Below are positions 52,130 through 61,165 of a DNA stretch of 64,000 nt, piece after piece. The stretch lies in contig NZ_JBHZGI010000001.1 of the NCBI RefSeq assembly GCF_051900535.1, forward strand, positions 186,001 through 250,000, in the 5' to 3' direction. The position numbers and the translations under genes are program-made. Numbering within the stretch: the stretch's first letter is position 1; the number at the start of each line of letters is the position of its first letter. This DNA comes from Frateuria_A sp051900535 (GTDB lineage Bacteria > Pseudomonadota > Gammaproteobacteria > Xanthomonadales > Rhodanobacteraceae). The notes beneath the pieces are model-generated. The model did no database searches. It saw only the letters and a program-made list of their open reading frames with translations, and was not told the origin of the DNA.

Positions 52130-53556
52130 CCCGACCGCTCCCGTCCCGCCGTACCGCCGGCGGCATGCGCTGGCTGCCGCGCGCCGTGCTCGCGGTCGCA
52201 CTGGCCGGCTGTGCCGGCGTCAAGGAGCCGCCCCTGCGGCCACCGTTGCCCGACCACTGGCGGCACTCGACCGTCGGGACGGACGCTGCGGTGCCGACCG
52301 ATCTGCACCATTGGTGGCGCGCGTTCGGCGACCGGCAGCTCGACGCCCTGGTCGACCTGGCGCTGGCGGACAACCTGGACGTCGCGCAGGCGGTCGAGCA
52401 CGTGCGCGCCGCCCGCGCCATGCACGAAGCCGAGGCGGCACGCTTCCGACCGCAATTGCGCGCCACCACGATCGACGCCATCGACCCGGATGCCAGCGCC
52501 TCCTTCTTCGTCGCGGGATTCGACGCGACCTGGGAGTTGAACCTGTTCGGCCGGGGCCGGGCCACGCAACGCCTTGCGCGCGCCGACGTCGCCACCGCCG
52601 ATGCCGACCTGCGCGCTGCGCGCCTCTCGCTGGCGGGCGAAGTGGTGCGCGACTGGATCGGCTTGCGGGCGGCCCAGCAGCAGTTCCGGGTATCCAGTTC
52701 CATCCGCGACGCGCGCCGTCACGAATACGCCCTGCTGCAGGTTCGTCGGCGACTGAAGCTGGCCGGCACGGATGAGGTGGAGCGGGGGAGGGCGGCGCTC
52801 GACCAGGCCGGGTCTGCGTTGGCGGAGTCGCGCGACGCGGCGGACGCAAGCGCGCAGCAACTGGCCGTGCTGCTCGGGCGCCCCGAGCCCGACCCGGCCT
52901 GGTCCCGGCCCCACCCGCTGCCGTCGCTCGGCCGCTGGCACGCCGCCTCCGTCCCATCCGACCTGCTGCGCGCGCGCGCGGACATCCTGCGTGCGGAAGC
53001 CGATGTGTTGCGCGCGGCGGGAGAAGCCGGCCTGGCCCACGCCAACCGGTTTCCCAGCCTCGCGCTGGGCGGCTCGCTGGTGTGGTCGACCAACCTGCAG
53101 ACGCACCGTCGGACCAACGACAACGCCTTGTTTTCGACCGGCCCCATCATCGATATCCCGTTGTTCGACTGGGGCATGCGCGCGGCCCAGGACCATGCCA
53201 AGCGGCACGAGCTCCAGGCCAGCGTGTTCGCGTATCGCCAATCGGTGCTGCAGGCGGTCGCCGAGACCGAGACAGCCCTGGGCGGGCTCGAGGAACGCAC
53301 CGGCGACGAGCGCAGGTGCGCCGATGCCCTGGCCGCACTCACGCGTGCCGATGCGGTCGTGGCCAGGCGCGTGGAGCTGAGGCTCGCCAGCCCGATCGAC
53401 CGCGAGGAGAGCCGCATCGCACGCGGGCAGGCCGAGCAGGCGGCGATCCAGGCCCGGGCCCGCCGCGATCTGGCGTTCGTCGCGGTGTTCAAGGCGCTGG
53501 GCGGCGCACCGCCGCCGACCACGGAACTGGCCGCTCAACCGGAGCACCGGGACTGA
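52126..53556 (+). CDS. TolC/NodT-type outer-membrane efflux lipoprotein
   Basis: This 476-residue protein has a lipobox (ALAGCAG, Cys30) and two outer-membrane efflux repeats with long amphipathic helices (FDATWELNLFGRGR, GPIIDIPLFDWGMR). It would form the trimeric exit duct for the ABC permease, ATPase and adaptor encoded directly downstream. Start and stop overlap neighbours by 4 and 1 bases. Confidence 0.9.
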   Translation: MTRPLPSRRTAGGMRWLPRAVLAVALAGCAGVKEPPLRPPLPDHWRHSTVGTDAAVPTDLHHWWRAFGDRQLDALVDLALADNLDVAQAVEHVRAARAMHEAEAARFRPQLRATTIDAIDPDASASFFVAGFDATWELNLFGRGRATQRLARADVATADADLRAARLSLAGEVVRDWIGLRAAQQQFRVSSSIRDARRHEYALLQVRRRLKLAGTDEVERGRAALDQAGSALAESRDAADASAQQLAVLLGRPEPDPAWSRPHPLPSLGRWHAASVPSDLLRARADILRAEADVLRAAGEAGLAHANRFPSLALGGSLVWSTNLQTHRRTNDNALFSTGPIIDIPLFDWGMRAAQDHAKRHELQASVFAYRQSVLQAVAETETALGGLEERTGDERRCADALAALTRADAVVARRVELRLASPIDREESRIARGQAEQAAIQARARRDLAFVAVFKALGGAPPPTTELAAQPEHRD

Positions 53557-54689
53557 TGGTCGCCCTGGCCCGCAAGACTCTGTTGCACGAGTGGCGGCGC
53601 TTCCTGCCGGCGATGCTGGCGGTTGGCTTCGCCGGCTTGCTGCAGTTGCTGCAGGCCGCGCTGGTGCTGGGCATCTTCGGCAGCGCCAGCGTGTACATCA
53701 CCGGCTCGAACGCCGACCTGTGGGTCGGTTACCCGGGCACACAAAGCGTCAACCTCGGCCGCGCGATCGACCCCAACATCCAGGCGCGGCTGCTGATGGA
53801 CCCGGCCGTCGCGCGGGTGGAACCTTTCATCTGGCTGGATGCCGACTGGCGCGGCGCGACCGACACCGGCGGCGAATCGGTGTTCGTCTCCGGCATCGAC
53901 CCGCGCGCGGATGGGCTGCTGTTCGCGCGCGCGCTGTCGCCAGCCTTGCGCGCCCGGCTATACGAGCCCGACGCGGTGATCGTCGACCGGGCGGACATCG
54001 ACAAGCTCGGCGTGGCGGTCGGCGGTACCGCCGCGATCAACGGGCATACCGTGCGAGTGGTCGGCGTGAGCAGCGGCTTGCGCGCGCTCGGCGGCGTCAA
54101 CGTCCTCAGCTCGCTGGCGACCGCGCGGGAACTCGATACCGACCCAGGCGACAGCGGCCAGCCCACCTACCTGGTCGCCGGCCTGCGCGATCCGGCGCAG
54201 GCCGATGCGGCAGCCAGGCGCCTGCACGGCGACGGCGCCTTCGGCCCCTACGACGTATGGACCGCCCAGGCGTTCGCCCGGCGCTCGGTGCTGTACTGGA
54301 TGTTCGATACCGGCGCCGGGGCAGGGGTGTTGTTCCTCGCCGGCATCGTGTTCCTGGTCGGCGCCGTCATCACCAGCCAGACGCTGGTCGCGGCGGTGGC
54401 CGGCTCGATGCGCGAGTACGCCACGCTCAACGCGCTCGGCGTGGGCGTGGGGGCGCTGCGCTGGGTGGTGCTGGAGCAGGCGCTGTGGGTGGGCGCACTC
54501 GGCCTCGCCGGGGCGACCATGCTCGGCGCCATGCTGCTCGCGTTGGCGCGGGAGCAGGACGTGCCGGTGGTGCTGAACCTGCCGGTCACGCTCGCCTGCG
54601 TCGTGCTCGCGCTGGGCCTCGCGGCGGTGTCCGGGTTGGCCGCGATTCGCAGCCTGCGGCGCACCGATCCGGCGAGCCTGCTGCGATGA
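53556..54689 (+). CDS. FtsX-fold ABC permease (DevC/MacB-like)
   Basis: This 377-residue protein has an N-terminal helix (about 16-42), a periplasmic domain and three C-terminal helices ending IRSLRRTDPASLLR. It is shorter than MacB and lacks a fused ATPase, resembling DevC of the DevBCA exporter. It works with the ATPase (4-base overlap), adaptor and TolC-like channel of the same operon. Confidence 0.87.
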   Translation: MVALARKTLLHEWRRFLPAMLAVGFAGLLQLLQAALVLGIFGSASVYITGSNADLWVGYPGTQSVNLGRAIDPNIQARLLMDPAVARVEPFIWLDADWRGATDTGGESVFVSGIDPRADGLLFARALSPALRARLYEPDAVIVDRADIDKLGVAVGGTAAINGHTVRVVGVSSGLRALGGVNVLSSLATARELDTDPGDSGQPTYLVAGLRDPAQADAAARRLHGDGAFGPYDVWTAQAFARRSVLYWMFDTGAGAGVLFLAGIVFLVGAVITSQTLVAAVAGSMREYATLNALGVGVGALRWVVLEQALWVGALGLAGATMLGAMLLALAREQDVPVVLNLPVTLACVVLALGLAAVSGLAAIRSLRRTDPASLLR

Positions 54690-55423
54690 ACGCGCCAACT
54701 GCCATGCTTCCTGCCTTGCGCGCCGAGGGCATCGCCAAGGCCTTTGCTTCCGGCGCCACGCGCACGCAGGTGCTCGACGGCCTGTCGCTATCGATCCATG
54801 CCGGCGAACTGACCCTTATCTCGGGTCCGTCCGGCTGCGGCAAGAGCACCTTGCTGGCGATCCTCAGCGGCCTGCAGCCAGTCGATGCCGGGCGCGTCTT
54901 CGCGCTCGGCACGGAGCTGAGCGGCCTGGACGGCGGCGCGCTGGAACGCTTCCGCCTGCGGCACACGGGCTTCGTGTTCCAGGGCTTCAACCTTTTCCCG
55001 GCACTCACCGCGCTCGAACAGGTGGAACTGCCGCTGGATTACCTGGGCCTGTCCCGCCGGCAGGCGCGCGAACAGGCGGAACGCTCGCTGGAGGAGGTGG
55101 GCTTGTCGCATCGCATGAAACTCAAGCCCGCGGAACTGTCCGGCGGGGAAAAGCAACGCGTGGCGATCGCCCGCGCGCTGGCCAAGCAGCCGCAGCTGCT
55201 GTTCGCCGACGAACCGACCAGTGCGCTCGATGCCAGCAACGGGCAAACGATCATCGACATCCTCCATCGCATCGCCCACGACCACGGCACCACCGTGCTC
55301 TGCGTAAGCCACGACCCCCGCCTGATCGGCCACGCCGACCGCGTGCTGGCCATGGAAGATGGGCGCATCCTCAGCGACCGGCGCCTCGCGCCAGCGCACG
55401 CCCTGCACGGAGTCGGACCATGA
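54686..55423 (+). CDS. ABC transporter ATPase (DevA/LolD-like)
   Basis: This 245-residue ATPase has Walker A GPSGCGKST, signature LSGGEKQRVAIARAL, Walker B LLFADEPTSALD and a switch His (VSHD). It belongs to the MacB/LolD group and energises the FtsX-fold permease. It overlaps both neighbours by 4 bases (ATGA). Confidence 0.92.
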   Translation: MNAPTAMLPALRAEGIAKAFASGATRTQVLDGLSLSIHAGELTLISGPSGCGKSTLLAILSGLQPVDAGRVFALGTELSGLDGGALERFRLRHTGFVFQGFNLFPALTALEQVELPLDYLGLSRRQAREQAERSLEEVGLSHRMKLKPAELSGGEKQRVAIARALAKQPQLLFADEPTSALDASNGQTIIDILHRIAHDHGTTVLCVSHDPRLIGHADRVLAMEDGRILSDRRLAPAHALHGVGP

Positions 55424-56343
55424 CCGGATGGAACCAGCGGCGCCTGTTCGTCCTTGCGGTACCGGCCTGCCTGTGGCTCGCCGCCTGCACCCAGCACGAT
55501 GACCCGGCGCCCGCGGCGCCGGCGCCCGCCTATGCGGCCGTGGCGCGCGGGCGCATCGACGTCGATGGGGGCCTGCTCAACCTCGGCATGCCACGCGAAG
55601 GCCTGCTCGCCGAAGTCGACGTGCACGAAGGGCAATCGGTGCGCCGGGGCCAGGTGCTGGCCTCGCTGGACGCCGAGCCCGCGCGGCTTGCCGTCGCCTC
55701 GGCGCAGGCGGAAGTAGACCAGGCGCGTGCGCAGGTCTCGCTGATCGGTGCACGGCTCGATGCCGCGCGGCTGCGCGCCCGGCGGCTGGCCGCCGCGGCC
55801 AGCGCCGGCGCGGGCGACGGCCAGAGCGCGGACGACGCGGAGGCGGCCGCGGGCGAACTGGCCGCGCAGCAGCAGGCCGCGCGCGCGGCCGTGAACGTTG
55901 CCGGGCAGAAGCTGGCTGCCGCGCGCTTCGAGCTGGAGCAGCACACGTTGCGCGCGCCGCTGGATGCCGACGTGATCCACGTCGCCGCGCAGCCGGGCAC
56001 GCTGGCGACCGCGCAGTCCGCTCCGCTCTTCGTGCTGTTGCCGCACGTGCCGCGCCTGGTGCGGGCGGACCTCAGCGAGGCCTACATGGATGCGGTCAAG
56101 CCCGGCATGACCGCGCAGGTCACCGCCGACGGCGACCCGCAGGGAGGCCCCTGGCGTGCGCACGTGCTGCGAGTCGGCCAGCTGGTCGGCCCGTCCACGC
56201 TCGAGGACGACCCGCAGCAGCGGATCAATTCGCGCACGGTGGAGTGCGTGCTGGCCTTCGACGTGCCGACGCCGCTGCGCGTGGGCCAGCGGGTGATGGT
56301 GCGCTTCGGCGCGCCGGCCCCGACGAGCGCGAAAGCCCGCTGA
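55420..56343 (+). CDS. HlyD/DevB-type adaptor lipoprotein
   Basis: This 307-residue adaptor has a lipobox-like signal (CLWLAACTQ, Cys23), two lipoyl halves and a short coiled-coil hairpin (about 90-165, Ala/Arg-rich), followed by a beta-barrel (LVRADLSEAYMDAVKPGMTA). It bridges the permease to the TolC-like channel. It is compact compared with MacA (about 370). The stop lies 47 bases before the next start. Confidence 0.88.
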   Translation: MTGWNQRRLFVLAVPACLWLAACTQHDDPAPAAPAPAYAAVARGRIDVDGGLLNLGMPREGLLAEVDVHEGQSVRRGQVLASLDAEPARLAVASAQAEVDQARAQVSLIGARLDAARLRARRLAAAASAGAGDGQSADDAEAAAGELAAQQQAARAAVNVAGQKLAAARFELEQHTLRAPLDADVIHVAAQPGTLATAQSAPLFVLLPHVPRLVRADLSEAYMDAVKPGMTAQVTADGDPQGGPWRAHVLRVGQLVGPSTLEDDPQQRINSRTVECVLAFDVPTPLRVGQRVMVRFGAPAPTSAKAR

Positions 56344-56390
56344 AACGGGCCGATGCGACGCTCATCACTGGACTTTCCCGGGCAGGCGAC

Positions 56391-57227
56391 GTGATCCGCA
56401 AGACCGACTTCTACCTGGAGGGCGGCCCGCTCGGCGTCCTGCTGATCCATGGCCTGACCGGCACGCCGATGGAGATGCGGCTGCTCGGCAAGGGACTCCA
56501 CGGCGCCGGCTTCACGGTGCACGGCATGCAGCTGGCCGGTCATTGCGGCGACACCGACGACCTGCTCGCCACCGGCTGGCGCGACTGGTACGCAAGCGTG
56601 GAAGCAGCCGCCGATGCATTGCGCGGCAAGGTCGACCGCCTGTTCGTCGGCGGCCTGTCGATGGGCGCGCTGCTGGCGCTCAAGCTCGCCGCCGACCGGC
56701 CCGGCCAGGTCGCCGGCGTAGGTGTGTACGGCGCGACCTTCCGCTACGACGGCTGGAGCATTCCGTGGCTGGCGCGGCTGTCGTTCCTGCTGCCGTTCGC
56801 CAAGCGGGTGGGGCTCGGCCGCGATCGGGTCTTCCTCGAGCAACCGCCCTACGGCTTGCGCGACGAGCGCCTGCGCGAACAGGTCAGCGCCGCCATGCGC
56901 AGCGGCGACAGCACCATTGCCGGGCTGCTCGGCAACCCGTGGCATTCGCTGGCCGACCTCTATCTGCTGTCGCGGCGCGTGCGCCGGCAATTGCACCAGG
57001 TCACCTCGCCATGCCTGGTCGCGCACGCCAGCGACGACGACGTGGCGAGCGTGCGCAACGCCGAGCTGGTGCTGCGCGGGGTGAGCGCGCCGTCCGAGCT
57101 GCTGCTGCTGGAGGACAGCTACCACATGATCACGATCGACAAGCAGCGGCGCACGCTGATCGAGCGATCGGCGCAATTCTTCCGTGCAGTGGCCGAGCAG
57201 CGCCATGCCGATCCCGTGTCGTCATGA
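56391..57227 (+). CDS. Alpha/beta hydrolase, carboxylesterase-like
   Basis: This 278-residue hydrolase has nucleophile elbow GGLSMGALLAL, oxyanion HGLTGTP, and acid and His near HASDDDVAS and EDSYHMITID; it resembles Est30-type monoacylglycerol/carboxylesterases. The GTG at 56391 (VIRKTDFYLEGG) is chosen because upstream in-frame codons fall within the adaptor gene; no strong Shine-Dalgarno was seen. Its stop overlaps the first small transporter (ATGA), so it belongs to the export operon. It might trim or release an acyl product of the convergent biosynthetic genes. Confidence 0.83.
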   Translation: MIRKTDFYLEGGPLGVLLIHGLTGTPMEMRLLGKGLHGAGFTVHGMQLAGHCGDTDDLLATGWRDWYASVEAAADALRGKVDRLFVGGLSMGALLALKLAADRPGQVAGVGVYGATFRYDGWSIPWLARLSFLLPFAKRVGLGRDRVFLEQPPYGLRDERLREQVSAAMRSGDSTIAGLLGNPWHSLADLYLLSRRVRRQLHQVTSPCLVAHASDDDVASVRNAELVLRGVSAPSELLLLEDSYHMITIDKQRRTLIERSAQFFRAVAEQRHADPVSS

Positions 57228-57583
57228 GCCCGCTCGTCCTGGCCTTGTGGATGGCGAACATCGTGCTGGACAGCACCGGCCAGCTTGCCTTCAAGGCGGC
57301 GGCGGCCGACCCGCATGCGGGGGAAGGAATGGCACGCTGGCGTCGGATGGCGACGCGACCGTGGCTGTGGCTCGGAGTCGGCTGCTACTTGCTCGAGTTC
57401 CTGGTCTGGGTCGCCTTCCTGTCGCTGTTGCCGCTGTCCGAGGGCGTGCTGCTCGGCTCGATCAACATTGTCGCGATCATGCTCGCGGGCCGCTGGTTCT
57501 TCGCCGAGAAGCTCACCCGCCTGCGCCTGCTCGGCATCGCGCTGGTCAGCCTGGGCGTGGCGATCGTGGGCGCGGGCGCATGA
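57224..57583 (+). CDS. Small EamA/SMR-type transporter subunit 1 (ArnE-like)
   Basis: This 119-residue protein has four helices (LDSTGQLAFKAAA in helix 1, LLPLSEGVLLGSINIVAIML in helix 3). Such half-size DMT proteins work as dimers; the adjacent gene encodes the likely partner, as with ArnE-ArnF. Overlaps of 4 bases on both sides. Confidence 0.82.
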   Translation: MSPLVLALWMANIVLDSTGQLAFKAAAADPHAGEGMARWRRMATRPWLWLGVGCYLLEFLVWVAFLSLLPLSEGVLLGSINIVAIMLAGRWFFAEKLTRLRLLGIALVSLGVAIVGAGA

Positions 57584-57996
57584 GGCGCGCGTACCTTTCC
57601 GGGTTCCTGCTGCTGATGGCGTTCGACACGCTCTCGCAGATCTCCTTCAAGCTGGCCGGCACGCACGCCTTGCCGGTGGCGGCCAGCCTGGCCTGGGTGC
57701 TGCGGCTGCTCGACGGGCCGTGGATCTACGGCGCGGTGGTGGGCTACCTCGGCGCCTTCTTCACCTGGATGAGCCTGCTCAGGCATGCGCCGATCGGGCC
57801 GGCGTTCGCCGCCTCGCATCTGGAAGTGGTGAGCGTGATGCTGCTCTCGGTGTGGCTGTTCCACGAACCGCTGACGATGCCACGTGTCGTCGGCGCCTGC
57901 GCCATCGTGGCGGGCATCGTGTGCCTGGGACTGGCCGAAGCGCGCATCGCCACGGGCGAGGTCCCCGGCGATCGGCCGCTGCCACACACGGGTTGA
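57580..57996 (+). CDS. Small EamA/SMR-type transporter subunit 2 (ArnF-like)
   Basis: This 138-residue protein has four helices (FDTLSQISFKLAG, APIGPAFAASHLEVVSVMLL). It pairs with the preceding gene to form a heterodimeric carrier, perhaps a flippase for a lipid-linked or amphipathic metabolite. It starts inside the preceding stop and ends 2 bases before the aminotransferase. Confidence 0.82.
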   Translation: MRRAYLSGFLLLMAFDTLSQISFKLAGTHALPVAASLAWVLRLLDGPWIYGAVVGYLGAFFTWMSLLRHAPIGPAFAASHLEVVSVMLLSVWLFHEPLTMPRVVGACAIVAGIVCLGLAEARIATGEVPGDRPLPHTG

Positions 57997-57998
57997 CC

Positions 57999-59207
57999 AT
58001 GCGTGGCCTGCCGCGCGAGCTGCCGCCGACCGCCGGCCTGCCGCTGCGGCTGGCGGACCTGCGGCCCGGCCGCGCCAACCTGGCGGCCATCCTCGCCGGG
58101 CAGTTGCAGACGCCACCGCTGCAGTTGACCTGCTCGGGCACCGCGGCCCTGCTGCTCGCGCTGCGCGTGCTGCACGCGCGCCAGCCACGCCGGTCGGTGG
58201 TGGTGGTGCCGGCCTACACCTGTCCGCTGGTGGCGATCGCCGTGCACCAGGCGGGCCTGCAACTGCGGCTGTGCGACCTGCGCCCGGGCCACTTCGACAT
58301 GGACCCGCAGGCGCTTGCCACGGCCTGCCGCGAGGACACGCTGGCCGTGCTGCCCACGCACCTGGCCGGGCGCGTGGCGGATGTGGACACGGCCGTGGCG
58401 GTTGCCGCCCGGTCGGGAGCCTTCGTGATCGAGGATGCCGCTCAGGCACTGGGTGCCCGCAGCGACGGTGCGAGCGTGGGGCTGCGCGGCGACGTGGGTT
58501 TCTTCAGCCTCGCCGCCGGCAAGGGCTTGTCGATCTTCGAGGGCGGACTGCTGCTGTCGCGCGACGCCTCGCTTCGCGAGTCCTTGCGCGACGCGGGCGA
58601 ACGACTGGTTCCCCGGCGTCCCGCCTGGGAGGCCCGGCGAAGCGCGGAGCTGCTGGGGCTGGCCGCACTGTACCGGCCGCGCGGACTGGTCTTTGCCTAC
58701 GGCCGCCCGCTGCGCCGCGCCATGCGCCGGGGCGATCCCGTCGACGCGGTGGGCGATGCCTTCCCGGCGACCCTCCCGCTGCATCGGGTCGGCCGCTGGC
58801 GGCAAGCGGTTGGCGCGAACGCCGCCGCGCGCCTGCCCGGCTTCCTCGCCATGCTGCGGCGGCAAGCCCAGGCGCGGGTGGAATGGTTGCGCGCCATCGC
58901 CGGCGTGGAAGTCTTCGACGACGCGCCGGGCACGCAGGGCACCTGGCCCTGCCTGCTCCTGCAGCTTCCGGACGAACGCTGCCGCGACCAGGTGCTGGCC
59001 CAGCTCTGGACCCGCGGGCTCGGGGTCAGCCGGCTGTTCATCCACGCGTTGCCCGACTACGCCTACCTTGCCGATCGCGTGCCGCCGGCATACGTGCCGA
59101 ACGCACGCGCATTCGCGCAACGGACATTGACCATCGGCAACAGTCCCTGGCTGGACGACGCGACGTTCGAGCGCATCGCCAGCGTCATCGAACGCGCGGC
59201 CAGCTGA
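57999..59207 (+). CDS. DegT/DnrJ/EryC1-family aminotransferase
   Basis: This 402-residue fold-type I PLP protein has CSGTAALLLAL near the cofactor phosphate, VIEDAAQALGA with the ring-binding Asp, and a Schiff-base lysine in SLAAGKGLSIFEGG. DegT enzymes aminate keto-sugars or related cyclic ketones. It is the last gene of the long plus-strand operon and ends 2 bases from the convergent arginase-fold gene, so it may act in the same pathway. The substrate is unknown. Confidence 0.85.
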   Translation: MRGLPRELPPTAGLPLRLADLRPGRANLAAILAGQLQTPPLQLTCSGTAALLLALRVLHARQPRRSVVVVPAYTCPLVAIAVHQAGLQLRLCDLRPGHFDMDPQALATACREDTLAVLPTHLAGRVADVDTAVAVAARSGAFVIEDAAQALGARSDGASVGLRGDVGFFSLAAGKGLSIFEGGLLLSRDASLRESLRDAGERLVPRRPAWEARRSAELLGLAALYRPRGLVFAYGRPLRRAMRRGDPVDAVGDAFPATLPLHRVGRWRQAVGANAAARLPGFLAMLRRQAQARVEWLRAIAGVEVFDDAPGTQGTWPCLLLQLPDERCRDQVLAQLWTRGLGVSRLFIHALPDYAYLADRVPPAYVPNARAFAQRTLTIGNSPWLDDATFERIASVIERAAS

Positions 59208-59209
59208 AA

Positions 59210-60097
59210 TCAGTCGCCGGATGGATCGGGCGCGATACGGCGGGCGATGGCCTCCAGCAGCCGCTCGTTGAGCGCATGCTGCTGTGCCTGCCAACGACCG
59301 AGGTCGTGCCCGTCGACCGCCGGCTGGCCGTCCATCGCGGACAGCCGGCGCTTCCACCAGCTGCGGTAGCGGTAGGCTGAAATTTCGCCGGTGATGTCGC
59401 TTCCCACCAGCCCGCCGCGCAGGCTTGCGATGATGGCCAGTGCGTCGTCCAGTTGCAGTTGTCCCTGGTCCCAGTTGGTCCTGGCTACTTCGGGCGCGAA
59501 CACGTCCTTGTCGATCGACAGGTAGGTCGGGCGGGGCTGCGCATGTTGCAGGCTGCCGAAAGCCTCGACCATCGCGGCGACGTTGTCGAAGCCGTGGAAG
59601 GCGCCGGCCAGGCCCACCCGCGCCGCCCAGGAGACGTCCACGCCCACGCTCCAGTAGCTCAGCCGGCCCCGGCGCAGCGGCGCCAGGTAGTTTTCCCACG
59701 CGTGGGCGACGCCGATGTCGCGCGAGCTGATGCCCACCACGTGCACGTGCCCGACCTGCGGCAGCTCCGCCACGCGCCGCACCCAGGAGCCGCAGTGCAC
59801 GCCGAAGGGAAAGCGCATGTTGTCCGGATGGTTGTCCAGCACCACCACCTGGAACGGGCGGGTCGCAGGCACGCGCCCGATCAGCGGCCAGCTCAGGTGA
59901 TGGAAGTCCCCGCTGCCGAGCATGGCGGTGGCGTTCCCTTCCGGCCAGGCGTCCTCCAGGCCTCGCCGGAACCGCGCCAGCGTGCCCAGCGAGCAGCCGA
60001 ACCGCACCGACTCCTGCCAGTGCGACAGCGGGATCACCAGCCGCTCCGCGAGCGGTCCGACCGAGTGGTCGATATCCAGCACGAGCGGCCGGTTCAC
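59210..60097 (-). CDS. Arginase-fold (ureohydrolase/UPF0489-like) protein
   Basis: This 295-residue protein shows the metal-ligand pattern of the arginase/agmatinase fold, GSGDFHHLS, LDNHPDNM, LSIDKDVF and GSDITGE, although spacing differs from true arginase. It may hydrolyse a guanidino or amide group. It overlaps the FemAB/GNAT-like gene by 4 bases and is the last gene of the minus-strand biosynthetic operon. Confidence 0.75.
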   Translation of the reverse strand: MNRPLVLDIDHSVGPLAERLVIPLSHWQESVRFGCSLGTLARFRRGLEDAWPEGNATAMLGSGDFHHLSWPLIGRVPATRPFQVVVLDNHPDNMRFPFGVHCGSWVRRVAELPQVGHVHVVGISSRDIGVAHAWENYLAPLRRGRLSYWSVGVDVSWAARVGLAGAFHGFDNVAAMVEAFGSLQHAQPRPTYLSIDKDVFAPEVARTNWDQGQLQLDDALAIIASLRGGLVGSDITGEISAYRYRSWWKRRLSAMDGQPAVDGHDLGRWQAQQHALNERLLEAIARRIAPDPSGD

Positions 60098-61155
60098 GGG
60101 CGGATCCCCGCGGGGCTGGCCGCCTCGCCTTCGAAGCGCGTGGCGAGGTGGCGGAACAGGGCGCGCAACAGCGGGTTGCGCAGGTACACCGCATGTCGCG
60201 TGAGATTGAGCCGCGCGCCCAGGTATGCCTTGACCTGCGGATCGGTCCAGCCCGCCACGTAATGGGTGAGCCCGTGTGTGCGCGCGTACTCGAGGTTGTG
60301 CATCCAGCTGACCGCGTAGAGATTGTGGTCGCGTGCGTCCGGATAGGCGAAGCCGACGTACTTGTCCACCAGCTTGCCGGCGTGGACGTAGCAGAGATTC
60401 CAGCCGATCAGGCGTCCGTCGTGGCAGTAGGCGAACACCACGCCGGCACTGGATGCGTCCTGCAGTACGCGGGCGAAGAAATCCTGTCCGAGCAGGTCGA
60501 AATGGATGGCGCTCTGCGCGTGGACGTTGAGGTACAGCGCGTAGTACTGGGCGACCACGTTCGGGTCGGAGAACGGAGGCGCGCCGGTGGGCAGCGCCTC
60601 GACCTCGAGGTTCACGCGGGCGCGCAGCTTGCGGCGGATGTCCTTGCGGCGCGCGGCCGACAGCCGGCCCAGGTACTCGTCAATGGACGCGAAGTCGATC
60701 GGCACCCAGGCCAGCGGCATGCCTTCCAGCAATACGAAACCGCGGGCCGCCAGCGCCGTCGCGAGCGCCGTGGCCTGGGCGTTGGCGGCGGCATCGAGCA
60801 GGGGCGAGTCCTGCGGCAGGTCCTTGACGACCAGTAGGGCGCGCTCGCGGCCGTAGGCGTCGATCAGCTCGCGCGCGAGGGTGTCGGGCGAGACTTGCGC
60901 CGGCAGCGGCGCGTACTCGCTGACGGTGCAACCGACGAAGCGGGTGCGCCAGCACAGCAACCGCCCCCACCAGGAGTAGAGGGGCAGGCGGCAGATGCGC
61001 CGACGCAGGGCCTCGTCCGCGGTGGTCAGCAGGTCGAACGGGGCCAGGAAGGAGGGCAGGCCCGACGCCGTGCAGCGCACCGTGAAGCCGCGCGGTGGAT
61101 GCGCGAGGAAGTGGCCGACCAGTGCGTCAGGCTCCAGGGCAGTGGAGTACGGCAT
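60094..61155 (-). CDS. FemAB/GNAT-like acyl- or aminoacyl-transferase
   Basis: This 353-residue protein has a C-terminal GNAT-like half (about 180-340, with FAYCHDGRLIGWNLCYV and YAVSWMHNLEYARTHGLTHY) like the 'peptidoglycan biosynthesis/recognition' FemAB-type transferases. These move acyl or aminoacyl groups from CoA, ACP or tRNA. An ACP and ketosynthase upstream suggest the donor is acyl-ACP. The start at 61155 lies 10 bases after the ketosynthase stop. Confidence 0.75.
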   Translation of the reverse strand: MPYSTALEPDALVGHFLAHPPRGFTVRCTASGLPSFLAPFDLLTTADEALRRRICRLPLYSWWGRLLCWRTRFVGCTVSEYAPLPAQVSPDTLARELIDAYGRERALLVVKDLPQDSPLLDAAANAQATALATALAARGFVLLEGMPLAWVPIDFASIDEYLGRLSAARRKDIRRKLRARVNLEVEALPTGAPPFSDPNVVAQYYALYLNVHAQSAIHFDLLGQDFFARVLQDASSAGVVFAYCHDGRLIGWNLCYVHAGKLVDKYVGFAYPDARDHNLYAVSWMHNLEYARTHGLTHYVAGWTDPQVKAYLGARLNLTRHAVYLRNPLLRALFRHLATRFEGEAASPAGIRP

Positions 61156-61165
61156 GGGAACCGCC

